Counted from the stretch's first letter, positions 1-10,304 are shown. The stretch is DNA of 64,000 nucleotides from Prorocentrum cordatum (GCA_963575745.1 CAUYUJ010021693.1:13268-77267); one strand, 5' to 3'. Program-made: numbers and translations. Notes: generated from the letters alone by a model not told the origin.

Positions 1-245
1 TCCTCCTCTTCTTCCTTCTCCTCCTGTTCCTTTTCCTCCTCCTCCTCCTCCTCCTCCTCCTCCTCCTCCTCCCCCTCTTCATCCTTCTCGTCCTTCTCCT
101 GCTCCTGATGCTGTTCCTCCTCCTCCTTGTCCTCCTCCTCCTCCTCCTCCTCATCCGCCTCTTCCTCCTGCTCCTGCTCCTCCTCCTCCTCCTCCTCCTC
201 CTCCTCCTCCTCCTCCTCTTCCTCCTCCTCCTCATCCCGCCCCCC
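1..245. repeat. (TCC)n tract ending in a C-run and CAG|G
   Basis: An interrupted TCC trinucleotide tract runs from the window edge to a long C-run followed by CAG|GAC. On the + strand this looks like the polypyrimidine 3' end of an intron with an AG|G boundary, as in the two TCC introns of the gene at 7677-10214. No exon could be recognised downstream, so the intron reading is inference. Confidence 0.85.
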
Positions 246-2319
246 CCCCCAGGACTGTTGACGGGGCTCGGTTGTCCTCAGTCGTCTCTCCCTCATCGGG
301 CACTGCCGAGGGGAGTCACCACCGAGGGGGTCACCAGCTCCTCCTAAGGATTGACGTTCCAGGATCGAAGCTCGAAGGTGTTATTTGACGTTTGAGGTCG
401 TTTTCTCTGGGCTCGAGGTCCCCTCGAGTCGAGGGCATGCGTGTTTCCTCCCCCTGCCCATCCCCCACCTCCCTTCTCTTGCTCCCTCCACCTCTACGTC
501 CTCCCCCACCTCCTGCTCCACTCCTCCTCCTCGACGCAGCGTGGAGCGGAAGGAGGGCTCCATCGCGTTCCCTGCCCAGAGGTGGGTGGCGCAGCGCAGC
601 ACCTTCGCCACCACATCGGCGTGCCGCAATTAGTACAACGGATGATGGAAATCTGTACGAAAGCAAACATCGCCACATTACGTTATTATTTGTCATTTGC
701 GCGTTTTCTCCAGTTTTGCCTTGCAGCTCGCCTGTTAACTCCGCCAGACGGTGAACAAAAGAATAAAAAACAGTGCTTGACTGGCAAGGCTGGGGTGTCA
801 CCTGCTCGTGCCTTGTCCACTGCGCGCCAAGGCTGCAAACGCGGAAACCGTTGTCGACCTGGTAAGCGCCCCTGGCCCGGCCAGCAGGCGAGCACTCGAG
901 CGCCCCAGGTCCGTGGGCGCGGAGGACGCGACAGGCGAAGGCGAGGTCAGAGGAGATCAGCACCCGTCGGCTCCGCGCACCTCGCACGCCGCGCGCCGCT
1001 CCCCGCCATCAGACACAGACACAATTAATCGTCGAGTCCCCAGAAGGTATGGGAAAATATGGGAAGTGGGGAGGAAGACGAAAACCCTGAAAATCTGGGG
1101 AAAGATTGGGATTCCTGCTATTTGTGCGTGTATTTGTGTGTGTGTGTGTGTCCTTGGGCCCCTTCGTGCTCGCATGCTCGAGGCCAGCCGTCGAGAAGAC
1201 GCATCGCGGAACGGACGGCGGCGGCAGAAGCGGCAGCGCGGGCGCGTGAGGGGTCGCGTGCCCGCTGCCAAGACGAGAGGCGAACGGGGTCTCCATCGGC
1301 CATCGGCGGGCTGATCTTGGCAACCGAGTCGGCCCGTTGCTCAGGTGCACCAGGGTCGGCGTCGCGAAATCACCTCGGTTCTTCAGCAGTCCAGGCCCAC
1401 TGGGCGCTCCGCTGCCCTCGATCACGCGCTGCCTCGCCGCCAGTCCTCGTGAAGGAAGTGGACAGGCTCAGCGCAGCGGCGCTGCACCTTTGACAGGAGT
1501 CGCCTGCAAGAGACCTCCCCTGCTCGATGCCCTGGCCAACACCCATGGGCCCACAGCTCGAGCACCCCGGCGCCTGCCGGCATGGCCCCAGGCGCAGGGC
1601 ACCCGATCGACGCGCAGACGTCCGAGCCCGCGCGCGCCCGCCAGCCGTGCGAGCGGGCCCGGGCTCGGCGAAGGCGGCGCCGCGCACGCCGCCCGCCCAC
1701 CCCCCGCGCAGGCGGAGGCCGCCAGCGCACGGGCGCGCCCACCGCGCGGTGCCTGCGCCTCCCTCTCGCCGGAGCGGCGGAGGAGCACGGGGCCGACTGC
1801 GCAGGCGCCCGCGCGCAGGCTGTGCCAGCGCGGGGTCGCGCGCGGGCGCCCTCCTCTCCACGCGGTGTGCCGCGCTGACGGCCCGCGCCAGGCCGCCCCA
1901 GGCCCCCGACGTCGCGACTCGTTCGCAGCGCCGGCCCCGAGAGGTCTGGGCCCCTTCCCCGGGACTGGTTTTTCCTCCTGCGCCGCTTCTCCTGACGGCC
2001 CCGGGGCTCAGTAAGAGAGCCCCGGGAGGCCGAAAACCGAGAAGAATGCCGTCCCGCTGCGTTTGTGTTCACAGTGCGAGGGGGTTCGGGAAGGCCGCTG
2101 TGCCATCTCGCGCAAGACGCGTTCCCGATCGTCGCCCAGGGCGTGGGCGGCGCGCAGCCCCAGGGCGCCGCTGCAGCAGCTCGCGGCGCCCCTCCCCGAG
2201 CTCCCCGGCGGGGGGGGCCCGGGGGCCCGCGAGCGGAGAGCCGCGGCGGCGGCGGCCCCACCCGCCGCGGAGCGCAGGCGGCGACAGCTGCCCAGACAGG
2301 CGCTCGCGTCGTGCATGAA
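246..2319. other. GC-rich stretch, no supported gene
   Basis: Very GC-rich sequence with long open frames on both strands that are Arg/Ala/Pro-rich in every frame, as expected from composition alone. A short (GT)n run lies at about 1136-1151. I see no spliced-leader relic, domain or conserved motif here. Confidence 0.6.
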
Positions 2320-2470
2320 GGCGGGCCTGTCCCTCTATTGGAGGAACATTCCAAAGCAGTCACAGAACAGCATGGGGACGATGTTTCATGTTGTGTTGCA
2401 GATTTCGTGTATCTCATGTTTTTTTTTATTTTGTAACCAGGATCCGCCCGTAGGGGGACATGCCCGACCT
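2320..2470. mobile_element. MITE-like element, copy 1 (diverged)
   Basis: About 150 bp with inverted ends. The left end begins GCGGGCCTGTCCCTCTATTG and the right end is the complementary CCGTAGGGGGACATGCCCGAC. The interior contains CATGGGGACGATGT, shared with the copies at 4441 and 49000. It abuts copy 2, so the adjoining ends form a palindrome around 2445-2505. It has no coding capacity. Confidence 0.65.
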
Positions 2471-2475
2471 AAGTT

Positions 2476-2631
2476 TAAGTCGGGCGTGTCCCTACAGGGG
2501 GATTTCCGACGAGAAATAAGAGATGCTCCAAAAATATTCCAAAATGATCAAAACATATTCAAAAAATAGTCCACGTATTATTTTTTGACTATTGCTGAAT
2601 ATTTCCCCTGTAGAGGGACAGGCCCAACTTA
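2476..2631. mobile_element. MITE-like element, copy 2
   Basis: About 156 bp. It starts TAAGTCGGGCGTGTCCCTAC followed by a G-run, and ends with the inverted CCTGTAGAGGGACAGGCCC and then AACTTA. The AT-richer interior contrasts with the GC-rich surroundings. Same terminal inverted repeat as the copies at 3041 and 4441. Confidence 0.75.
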
Positions 2632-2784
2632 GACCTCAGGCGTGCAACCCCTTCTCCCCACGTGGAGTAAGTCTTGGCTGTGTGTGTTGGCGCCTGCTTC
2701 GAGCAGGTGCGGCCTCCCCAAGAGGACGCGCCTGCTGCACACGGTGGCACGGAGCAGAGGTCCGGAGCCAGACCCTCCCTCCCC

Positions 2785-2947
2785 CCCCGTTCTTCGGGGG
2801 TGGACAGACCTCCTACCCTGACACGTCGATTAAGGAATTGGCCGTTTTCGGTTCGCGAATGGGCGTCGCGGCCGTCATTTTTGCGGGTCCAGGTCCGTCG
2901 GTTTCGGTCCTAGGCCGTTTTCACGAATGGAGGTTTACTAAATGGAG
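2785..2947 (+). repeat. Dispersed ~155-bp repeat, copy A
   Basis: This segment, with TACCCTGACACGTCGATTA, GGCCGTTTTCGGTT and GGTCCTAGGC in that order, recurs in the same orientation and with high similarity at 48822-48977. Both copies are followed by AAAGGAGG-like sequence and then MITE-like ends. It has no evident coding function. Confidence 0.8.
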
Positions 2948-3040
2948 GTATGTCCTCCCCCCCGTTCTGCTCAATGCCGAAACGCCGAATAACCCAGACC
3001 TCCCACGTCGCGTTTTTTTCACAACGTCGACCCCAAGAGT

Positions 3041-3200
3041 TAAGTCGGACGTGTCCCTTTACAGGGGGAATATTCAGAAATAGTAAACAAATTGTCTGGG
3101 GCCGATTTGTTTAGTTTTTTTTCTGCATCTTTTGAGCATGCTTGGGTTTTTCTTTTATTTGTCGTCGAAAATCCCCCTGTAGGGAAAAAGGCCCGACTTA
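3041..3200. mobile_element. MITE-like element, copy 3
   Basis: About 160 bp with clear inverted ends: TTAAGTCGGACGTGTCCC at the left and the complementary GGCCCGACTTAA at the right. TTAA is present at both borders, either as part of the repeat or as a target duplication. It is the best-preserved copy in the window and has no ORF of note. Confidence 0.8.
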
Positions 3201-3795
3201 ACCCAAGCGGTCTGAACCCCTTCCCCGGGACCAGTTGCTCATCCTGAGTTGCCGAAAATAGCGAGAAATATTCCGTCCTGATTTGTTTTACAGCGCGAGG
3301 GGATTTGGGTAAGAGAACGTTCACAAATGACGGCGGGCGTTTCTGCTGCCAGTTTCGGCCTCCGAGGGCCCTCGCCGCCCTCTAGGACCGTCGTCAAAGA
3401 CCGGCTCGGGGGATGAAGAGCGGGCCTTGGGGAAAAAGGGTCCAGCCAGGGGCCCCGCCTTTGCAAAAAAAAAAACATCGCATGTCAGGGCTGGCACGTG
3501 GGAAACGATGGACCTCCAATCGCCATAATAGATCGCCGATTTATTCGCCTGATGGCCCACCCAGCCAAGGAACATGCGGATTCGCTAGCGGGGGCCTGTC
3601 GCCGATCTACCGGCGATGTATCGCCAAGTCCGTGGCTATGTTTCCCCTTTGAGCAAGTCCGCCCCCTGACCTTGCCCCGAAGGTCTTGGACTTCGGAGCT
3701 TCCCCCTGGGAGCAGCTCTTTATCCTGAGCCGTCTTTGTTGATGGTCCTGGGGCCCAGGGAGGGCCGCAAGAGCCCCAAATCGAAGAAGGCAAAA
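3201..3795. other. No supported gene
   Basis: Moderately GC-rich sequence with a short A-run near 3466-3475. I see no domain, SL relic or repeat that I could support. Confidence 0.5.
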
Positions 3796-3964
3796 CGCCA
3801 TAAACATAAATTTGTAGGGCTCCGCGCGGATTTCTTGGATCCGCGCTGGGACCCCCTGGCGGCGCCTCCAGCGCCGCCCCTGGCGCGCTCTTTGCACCAG
3901 GGAAGGGGGCCTAGCGCAGAGCCAAGAAATCCGCGCGGAGCGCCAAAAGCTTATGCTTATGGCG
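3796..3964. mobile_element. Foldback element with ~42-bp inverted arms
   Basis: The left arm (3796-3839) and right arm (3921-3964) are inverted copies. Both contain CTCCGCGCGGATTTCTTGG or its complement, and the outer ends are CGCCATAA and TTATGGCG. The loop of about 80 bp holds a second GGCGCC-type palindrome. No coding sequence. Probably a non-autonomous foldback transposon. Confidence 0.8.
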
Positions 3965-4440
3965 TATGTCATCTTCTGCCAAAGCGGCGAAAGACCTCAG
4001 GACTGGCTCCGCTTTAGAACACCCTTTGCCTCCACGGCGAGACATTCGGGACCTCGCAAAAGGGGGGAGCCACAGGGTGGGTCGTGAGCCTGGTCCGTTG
4101 GCGCATCAAACCGCAGAAAAACTATGCAAAACGAGCTCTCCAGACGCCGCCGGAACTTGAGAGGTGTCGACAATCGGGGCGCGCGGGGGGCATCGTTTTC
4201 CGGAAATTCGATGCACCATGGCGGATCGAATTCACCCCCTCCTCAGGGTCCCCCCCCCCTTGGTGGGCCCCGAGACATTCGGAGCAGTGCAGGAAGTGCC
4301 CGCGGCAAGGCGGCTTCTCGAAGGGGGCGTCTGGCGCCACGGAGACCAGGTCGGAAACGAGCCGTTCCGTCGGCGCTGGTCGAGCAGCCTTGCGACATCC
4401 CGCTACAGCAGTGAACCACATGCGTACATTTCGTTCGTGG

Positions 4441-4593
4441 TATGTCGGGCATGTCCTCTTACAGGCGGATTCTGGGCGAAAAATTGAAATAGCCAAAGAA
4501 TCACAAACATCCAAAAACGATCACAAAATCGTCCCCATGCTATGTTCTGGCTATATTTGGATTTTCTTCCTGTAGAGGGACATGCCCGACTTA
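4441..4593. mobile_element. MITE-like element, copy 4
   Basis: About 153 bp. Starts TATGTCGGGCATGTCC and ends with the complementary GGGACATGCCCGACTTA. On the opposite strand the interior has CATGGGGACGAT, also present in copy 1, so this copy is inverted relative to copy 1. Confidence 0.78.
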
Positions 4594-5407
4594 GCGTTCG
4601 TGGCGATCGCCTTGCACCGTAGACCTCCTCAGGCGACGTACCCGCTGAGTTCGAAGGTTTGGTGACGAAGCCACGACCCGAGACACGCGACGGTGGACGG
4701 GAAGAGTTCAGCCTGTACCAGACGAGAAGCTCCAGCAAGGTCGCCAACTGCGTTATTAGAACGCCCTGCTCAATCGAGACCGAAGTTATGCACAACAACT
4801 CCAAGTTTCGCAACCTGGCAAGCACTCTGCACTTCGGTCGAAGGCTCCAAAATAATCAACCCGCCGGCGCCCACTGCGGCGTGCACGCATTCGTTCCTCG
4901 CTCACCGTGCGTTTGCTGCAGTCGGCACACTCCCCCAGCATCGAGCACGGTGACAGAAACACAAAACCACGATACTGGCGATCTTCGTCGACACAAGCAT
5001 CAAAGCGACGAGACCACCACCCCTCTTTAAGTCCCAGGAACGGCGTTCTGGCACAGTTCTGAATATTCAGACGTTGGTCTTCCAACGGGGCATTTCCCAC
5101 AATGAACATGAGTCTTTGTAGGAAAAGATGAAGAGGGAATTCGGAGGGAGGGTTCTTGCGAACTTGTTTATGAGTCTTGGGCTTACTCGAAATCCCTTAA
5201 TAATCGTCCCCCGGGTCCGGTTTTTTAAGGCGCCTTTTTTGGAAGCGGGGGGGTCCAGTTTATTAGAGCGCTTTCCGTAAACCGAAGACGAGAGGGGTCC
5301 AGAACATGAATCCCCCCGTTGACAGGGGGTCCGGAAAATTCGGTTGTTGTTGAAGGGGGGGTCGGTTTTTGTAGGGGAGGGGGGATTATAAAGGGAGTTC
5401 GAGTACA
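4594..5407. other. No supported gene
   Basis: Mixed-composition sequence. I found no domain, SL relic or repeat here. Short ORFs on both strands have no coding signal I can defend. Confidence 0.5.
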
Positions 5408-5625
5408 TGGGTCCTCCTCCTCCTCCTCCTCCTCTAGCCTCCTCCGCGTCTTCATCCTCCGTCCTCGTCATCACCCCTTCCGCCTTTTCCCTCCCCCCTC
5501 CTCGCCCCTTCACGTCCGCCCGCACCTCCCCATCGTCCTCGTCCTCCTCCTCCTCCTCCTCCTCCTTCTCCTCCTCCTCCTCCTCCTTCTCATCCTCCTC
5601 CTCTTCCCCCTACCTCTCCTCGCCT
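5408..5625 (+). repeat. (TCC)n tract
   Basis: Interrupted TCC trinucleotide tract in two blocks (5410-5440 and 5538-5610) separated by C-rich sequence. The apparent Ser/Leu/Pro-rich ORFs across it are products of the repeat. Confidence 0.85.
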
Positions 5626-6129
5626 GATGCGCCCGCGCTGGCGCACGCGCCGTCGCGTCCACTGCGCCCACGCCGTGCGCCCACCGCGCGAGTGGGTCTG
5701 CACCTCGTCGTCCTCCCCCCCCTCCCAAAAACTACCCCTTCCTCTGCCAACCCATCCTCCCTCCTCCTCCCATTTCTCCCCTTTCCTTCTCCACCTCCTC
5801 GTGCCCCCCCCCCCCCCCTCTCCGCCCCCTCCCCCATGCCTCATACCCTCCCTTCCCGTGGCCAAGCTCAGAGAACTGTGCACGGGACACCGCATCGACG
5901 AGCAAGCGGGGCAAGGAGGTCTGCAACCCGAGGAGCCGGAAATCATGCCGCCTTTTGGCATATACGGCGCGCTCGGGTCATGCAGTGCGCAGCGGTCGTG
6001 CTAGAAAATCCCCCCCTCTGGTTGGTGGGGGAGAGGGTCGCCTCCCAGGACGGGGGGCGGCGGACGCGCCGCGCGGCTGTGCGTTTCACTTGCGCTGCTA
6101 GGGCCCCCTTGCGTCGGCGGACTTACCTC
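5626..6129. other. C-rich unassigned stretch
   Basis: Polypyrimidine-rich DNA to about 5860, then mixed sequence. I see no recognisable gene. Confidence 0.45.
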
Positions 6130-6205
6130 GAGGGTCGAGGAGGAGGCGGAGGAGGAGGAGGAGGAGGCGGAGGAGGAGGAGGAGGAGGAGCAGCAGCAGC
6201 AGCAG
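6130..6205. repeat. (GGA)n tract ending in (GCA)n
   Basis: GGA repeats followed by five GCA units at about 6190-6205. On the - strand this is a TCC tract ending CTCGAG|G, the same 3' boundary as the TCC introns at 7760 and 9076, so it may be an intron of an unrecognised minus-strand gene. That is inference. Confidence 0.8.
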
Positions 6206-6599
6206 CGCGTGGTCTGTCCTTCTCGGGCCTGATTGAGGCGTCTCGCCGCCACGGCTGGCTCCGCCTCAAAATCCCAATCAAAGCACAAACGCAGACACCA
6301 TGGGCAGGTCCAGATGTCGATGTTCGACCCTGGAACCCAAACAGCATGAGCAGAAGTATCATACAGCGTAACCAGCACGAGGAGCACAATAAGTAGAAGT
6401 GGGAGGAGGGGAGTGGGAGCATGACAAGGAGGAGGGGAACGACCACGGCCACCTAAAGGAGCAGCATCCGTCTCGAAGCTTGAAACGTTCAAAGACGGGA
6501 AATAGAGGGAGCAGAACGGATGACGGGGATGCCGCATGGGAGCAGGAGGAGCAGGAGGAGCAGGTCGAGGAAGACGAGGAAGAAGTAAGGTCTATTAGT

Positions 6600-6652
6600 C
6601 GCCGAGCTCCGGGTTTCCCGTTCCCCGCTCCAGGCTCCCATGTTCCCCTTGT
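6600..6652 (+). repeat. GGTTCCC-type minisatellite remnant
   Basis: A short run of TTCCCG, TTCCCCG, GGCTCCC and TTCCCC words lies directly outside the left inverted terminus at 6653. The same degenerate 7-bp repeat, in the same orientation, lies directly outside the right terminus at 38180-38465. Confidence 0.55.
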
Positions 6653-7060
6653 GATACGCACAACTAGATATGGTAGTTGTGGGGAAGCTGTGGACCTTAA
6701 CTTGATAGTAACTTGATCGTGTTAACTTGATTTTCCAGATAGTAACTTGAGCTTACAGATCTTAAGTTGATCTGCCAGATCTTACATAACCTGAACGGTG
6801 AAAGTTGTGGAAGATACGGGAGTAATTGATTGTTTTCTGTTGTTTTGTTTGAAGCGTTTTTTTACAGCGTGTAAGTTACGATGAAATTAGTTTCTGAAAT
6901 GGTTCTAGTTGTGGAAGTTGCGTTATGTTTCTGTTTTGCTATGTTGTTTTACGTGTTACCGTTTTCTGTATAAAATCACACGCGCTGCGAACATATATGT
7001 TCTGCAAGTCCTTTAAAACATAGAAAATGCGTTATGTCAGTCCCCCATAGCGCTGTATTG
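6653..7060 (+). repeat. Left inverted terminus of the candidate element
   Basis: AT-rich sequence, unlike its surroundings, with repeated AGTTGTGGAAG and CTTGAT words. Key landmarks are GATACGCACAAC at 6653, GCGCTGCGAAC at 6982 and GCGTTATGTCAGTCCCCCAT at 7029. It is an inward-facing, diverged counterpart of 37900-38176 and is longer by indels, including an extra CTTGAT-rich block. Confidence 0.65.
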
Positions 7061-7089
7061 ATGTGTTTGTTTTATCGAACGCTTTCCGC

Positions 7090-7616
7090 TGCCAGCGTTT
7101 CATGTGTTGTTGGCACTATCCAGCGTTTTGCGTTGCTCCGCTTTGCGCTGCTCCTATCCCCCCAGCGGTTGCGCTGTTCCCCCACCAGCGCATTTGGCGC
7201 TAACCAGCGCTTTGCGCTGCTCCTCCCCCCTCCAGCGCTTTGCGCTGCTCCTCCCCCCAGCGCTTGCGCTGTTCCCCCACCAGCGCTTGCGCTGCCCCTT
7301 CCCCCATCCAGCGCATTGCGCTGCTCCCCCCCCCCTCCAGCGCTTTGCGCTGCCCCTCTCCCCATCCAGCGCTTGCGTTGTTCCCCCACCAGCGTTTGCG
7401 CTGTTCCTCCCTCCTCCAGCGTTTTGCGCTGCTTCTCCCCCCATCCAGCGTTTTGCGCTGCTCCCCCCCCTCCAGCGCTGGCGCCCTTCCCCGGCCAGCG
7501 CTTGCGCTGCCCCTCCCCCCAGCGTTTTGCGCTGCTCCTCCAGCGTTTGAGCTGTTCCTCCCCCACTCAGCGCCTGCGCTGCTCCTGCCGCATTCAGCGC
7601 CTCGCGCTGTTCCCGT
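7090..7616 (+). repeat. Dense array of AGCGC-n-GCGCT palindromes
   Basis: More than twenty short palindromes such as AGCGCTTTGCGCTGC and AGCGCTTGCGCTG are separated by pyrimidine-rich spacers of 8-15 nt (CTCCCCCC and similar). The Leu/Cys/Ala-rich ORFs across it come from the repeat. The array lies between the left terminus and the SL relic of the transposase-like gene. It is the densest block of this motif in the window. Confidence 0.85.
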
Positions 7617-7639
7617 CCGTAGCCGCTTCCCGGCTCAAG
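7617..7639 (+). other. Relic spliced leader ahead of transposase-like gene
   Basis: CCGTAGCC, seven bases, then GGCTCAAG. This matches the dinoflagellate SL (CCGTAGCC-5 nt-GGCTCAAG) except for the spacer. It lies 38 nt upstream of the first ATG of the gene at 7677. Such relics arise when a trans-spliced mRNA is reverse transcribed back into the genome. Confidence 0.7.
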
Positions 7640-7759
7640 CGCGCGCGTTCCAACGCCGCGCGAAGGACGCGGCGGCATGGCCCTCCAGCGCCGCAGCGCT
7701 TGCGTTCCAGCGGCATGGCCCATGGCCCCGAAGGCATACCGCCGTCGCTCTCGATCGAG

Positions 7760-7795
7760 GCCCCGTCCTCCTCCCCCCCTCCTCCTCCTCCTCCC

Positions 7796-7828
<33 letters not shown>

Positions 7829-7846
7829 CCTCCCCCCCCTCCCGAG
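7760..7846 (+). other. TCC-rich GC-AG intron 1
   Basis: The boundary is TCGAG|GCCCCG ... CCCGAG|GTTTCG. The 87-nt intron is a multiple of three and stop-free, so it can be read through as a Pro/Leu run. Joining restores Ser-Arg-Phe-Arg-Arg. GC 5' ends with AG|G 3' ends are known for dinoflagellate introns. Confidence 0.6.
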
Positions 7847-9075
7847 GTTTCGTCGGGAGCGAGAGGCGTTGCAAAAACTCTTCCATCGCGGTCACGCGAC
7901 GCAGGATGGGCTCGCGAAGATGCTGAAGACGATTCGCGAGGCGGCGGCGGACTTACCCGCCAATCTTACGATCACGAGGCATGAGATCAACAGGACGAAC
8001 CATGAACGGATCGAGCGCGTCCGCCACGAGTTGAACATGCCGTCGGTGAGCGGCGGAAGCTGGAACTGGCCCCTGGCGGAGCCTAACGGGCTACCCTCCA
8101 TGATAGAATCAGAGAGCGGAGTGCTGCAAGAATTGCTCGCGGCCGCACTGCGGCGACGCGGCGCTCCGAGCCAGGAGCGCCCGTGGACATCGGTTATCGG
8201 GCATGATGAGCTCAGCCCTGGCGAAACGTTCAAGGTCGGCGACGGCAGGAAGAGCATCAACTCATCGTTCACGTTCCTCGAGCTCGGGGCGCACAGCATA
8301 CGCAGTGACGACGCGTGGTTCACATCTGCGGTTGTTCGCTGCAGCTAGTTCAAGCAGGTCCAGGGCGGCTGGGGCGCCATGTTTGGCAAGTACCCGAAGC
8401 TGCACCTGCTGTCTCCGACTGGCCTTGGGACGGCAGGCGCCCCTATTACTGTCTTCGGCACGGACGTTCTCATTATCGCACGCATCGGGTTCACGGTCGC
8501 CGATCTCGATGGCCACCGCATGTCGTTGAACAACAGCGGCGCCAACGGCTCCAGGCCGCGCTTGTGGCATTGCAACGCGCTCAAGAAAAACTCAGGCACG
8601 GCTCAGTTGGAGTCAGCAAGATTCGTTGGAATTTCCTGTGCAGGTCCGGCGTGGTTCCAATTGCACACCAGTGCAGATGTGTTCGTTGCTGCTGATTTTG
8701 CCCGCGTGGCGCGCGCTCGGTGGACTGCAGGGGCAATGACAGAGGACCGATTCGGGAAACTGCAAATGACGCGCGGGCTCAAGTTCGCGCCCCAGTGGAC
8801 GCAGCGCGCAGCACGGTCATCGATTGGGCCCACACGGCATTGCAAGATGGAGCATTCACCACAGAAGTTGTCTTGCTGGCGCAGGCGCGCGGGGAGGAGC
8901 TGGACGTCCACTTCGAGGACCTCCGAGACTACATGATGGACGGGCGGCTGCCCCCTGCACACGGGAGAGCGAAGTCGAAAGAGTTGCACAAGGTATTCGA
9001 CGAGCGCCGTTCCCCGAAGGAGGGCAAGATACGGGCCTCTGCGTCAGAGCCCCTCGGCATGTACGCGCATCTCAG

Positions 9076-9196
9076 GCTGACTGCTCCTCCTCATCCCCCC
9101 TCCTCCTTTCCCCTCTTCCTCTTCCTCCTCCTCCTCGTCCTCCTTTCCCCCCCCCCTCCTCTCTCCTCCTCCGTCTCCCCCTCATCCTCCTCCGAG
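9076..9196 (+). other. TCC-rich GC-AG intron 2
   Basis: The boundary is CATCTCAG|GCTGAC ... CTCCGAG|GCATTTCG. The 121-nt intron is almost entirely TCC/C. Removing it joins MYAHLR to HFAELRLLDAA, continuing the conserved block and restoring the frame. This is the clearest evidence in the window that a TCC microsatellite is an intron. Confidence 0.75.
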
Positions 9197-10304
9197 GCAT
9201 TTCGCGGAGCTGCGCCTTCTCGACGCGGCCATCGGCAACCGAGGCAACCGAGGCAACCGAGGTCAAGGCCATCGCGCGACGCTGGACATGATGTGCGAGG
9301 TCAAGCAGGGGCGCGCTGGTTTGCGCGAAGGGGCGGCGCAGTTGCGGCGAGCCCACCACGCCGAGCACCTTCGATTGCATAAAGAGGCGCACGGCACAGC
9401 GAACATCCTGCCGAAGCACCACACGACGGCTGACGTGGCCGACCAGTGGGAACGCGAGGGGGGGGGGGGGGACAGCGCTGCTGCGATATATGCATGTGTG
9501 GTCGAGCGGTTGCACATCAGGATAAAGTATTGCATGGGCCCGATCGACAATACCAGGAACTTTGAAGCGTCATGCTTGGCGTCTTCGATTAATGTCCACC
9601 TGATGGCCTTGGAGGACCGCGCGTTCGGCGATGGCCTCCCAGGGAAGACGTCGTGTCTTGATGGGACGCGGGTGCCAATAGCAGATCGAATGTATGTCTC
9701 TGGCATTACCATCGAGGTTGGTGGCATCGTTCTGCTCGAAGGAGTTGCTGGCGGAGTGCGCGTTTGCCTCGTTGAGGATGGCAATCACCTGGCATTGGTG
9801 GGGACGTTCGGGCACGTGGTCACGCTGCCAGCGCACCCCGACCGATGGAAGGTTGGAGGCGCCATCCAGTCGTGGCGCGCGGGCGCCGTGCTCTCGGCGC
9901 CTGCGCGGCACATGTGCGGCGACGGCGTCGCAGCGTTGCGATTGGCACAGCGCCATGCGCTGGAAAAAAGGCCCCCTCCCCCATGCTGCTATATTAGCGC
10001 CGCGCGCTCCATCCAGCCCTCGCGCCGTCGATCGATCTCGCTGTGGCCCCCACCCTTTCCAAGCGCAAGCGCTCTTCCCCCCTCCCCCCCCCCCTCTTCC
10101 GCTAGTTCAGCCTGCCCACCGCCCATCATAGCGCTTGCGCTGCCACTACCAATTTCAATATCTGACCCTTTATGTTTCGGCACCAACACGGGAAACCCCG
10201 GGCTCGCAACTTAGGGCCAAGGGACCCGCGGGAGAAGGGGGAGGACGACTACGTGGAGGACGAGGAGGAAGAGCGGTGTTTAGTCATAGCGCGTGCGCTC
10301 GAGC

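Larger units (their letters stand above)
7677..10214 (+). pseudogene. Transposase-like protein of a multicopy dinoflagellate family, decayed
   Basis: Reading in order: 7677-7759; a TCC intron (7760-7846); then a domain with WTSVIGHDELSPG, FTFLELG and AWFTS; MFGKYPKLHL with RIGFTVADLDGH; STVIDWAHTALQDGAFTTE; VFDERRSPK and IRASASEPLGMYAHLR; a second TCC intron (9076-9196); HFAELRLLDAA; PKHH; and VVERLHIRIK with GPIDNTRNFEAS. I know this order of blocks from a large dinoflagellate protein family. The acidic residues in HDE, IDWAH and ERLH are compatible with a DDE-type transposase, but that is inference. Breaks: an in-frame TAG at 8346-8348, after VVRCS, with the same frame continuing as FKQVQGGWG, and a frame change near 8790-8810. 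The tract from 9230 on is repeated in unit 2. The true 3' end is uncertain. Confidence 0.65.

Noticed and set aside
1337-2417. Long GC-rich ORFs on both strands at 1.3-2.4 kb
   Set aside because: Open in several frames at once, composition-driven, no SL relic or domain.
6660-7000. Bacterial-type promoter or tRNA in the AT-rich left terminus
   Set aside because: No cloverleaf could be drawn, and the eukaryotic context makes a -35/-10 reading meaningless.
7034-7984. 316-residue ORF across 7034-7984
   Set aside because: Its sequence is a translation of the AGCGC-n-GCGCT array and its pyrimidine spacers (Cys-Ala-Ala-Pro repeats), followed by a TCC intron. The real exon lies in another frame from 7677.
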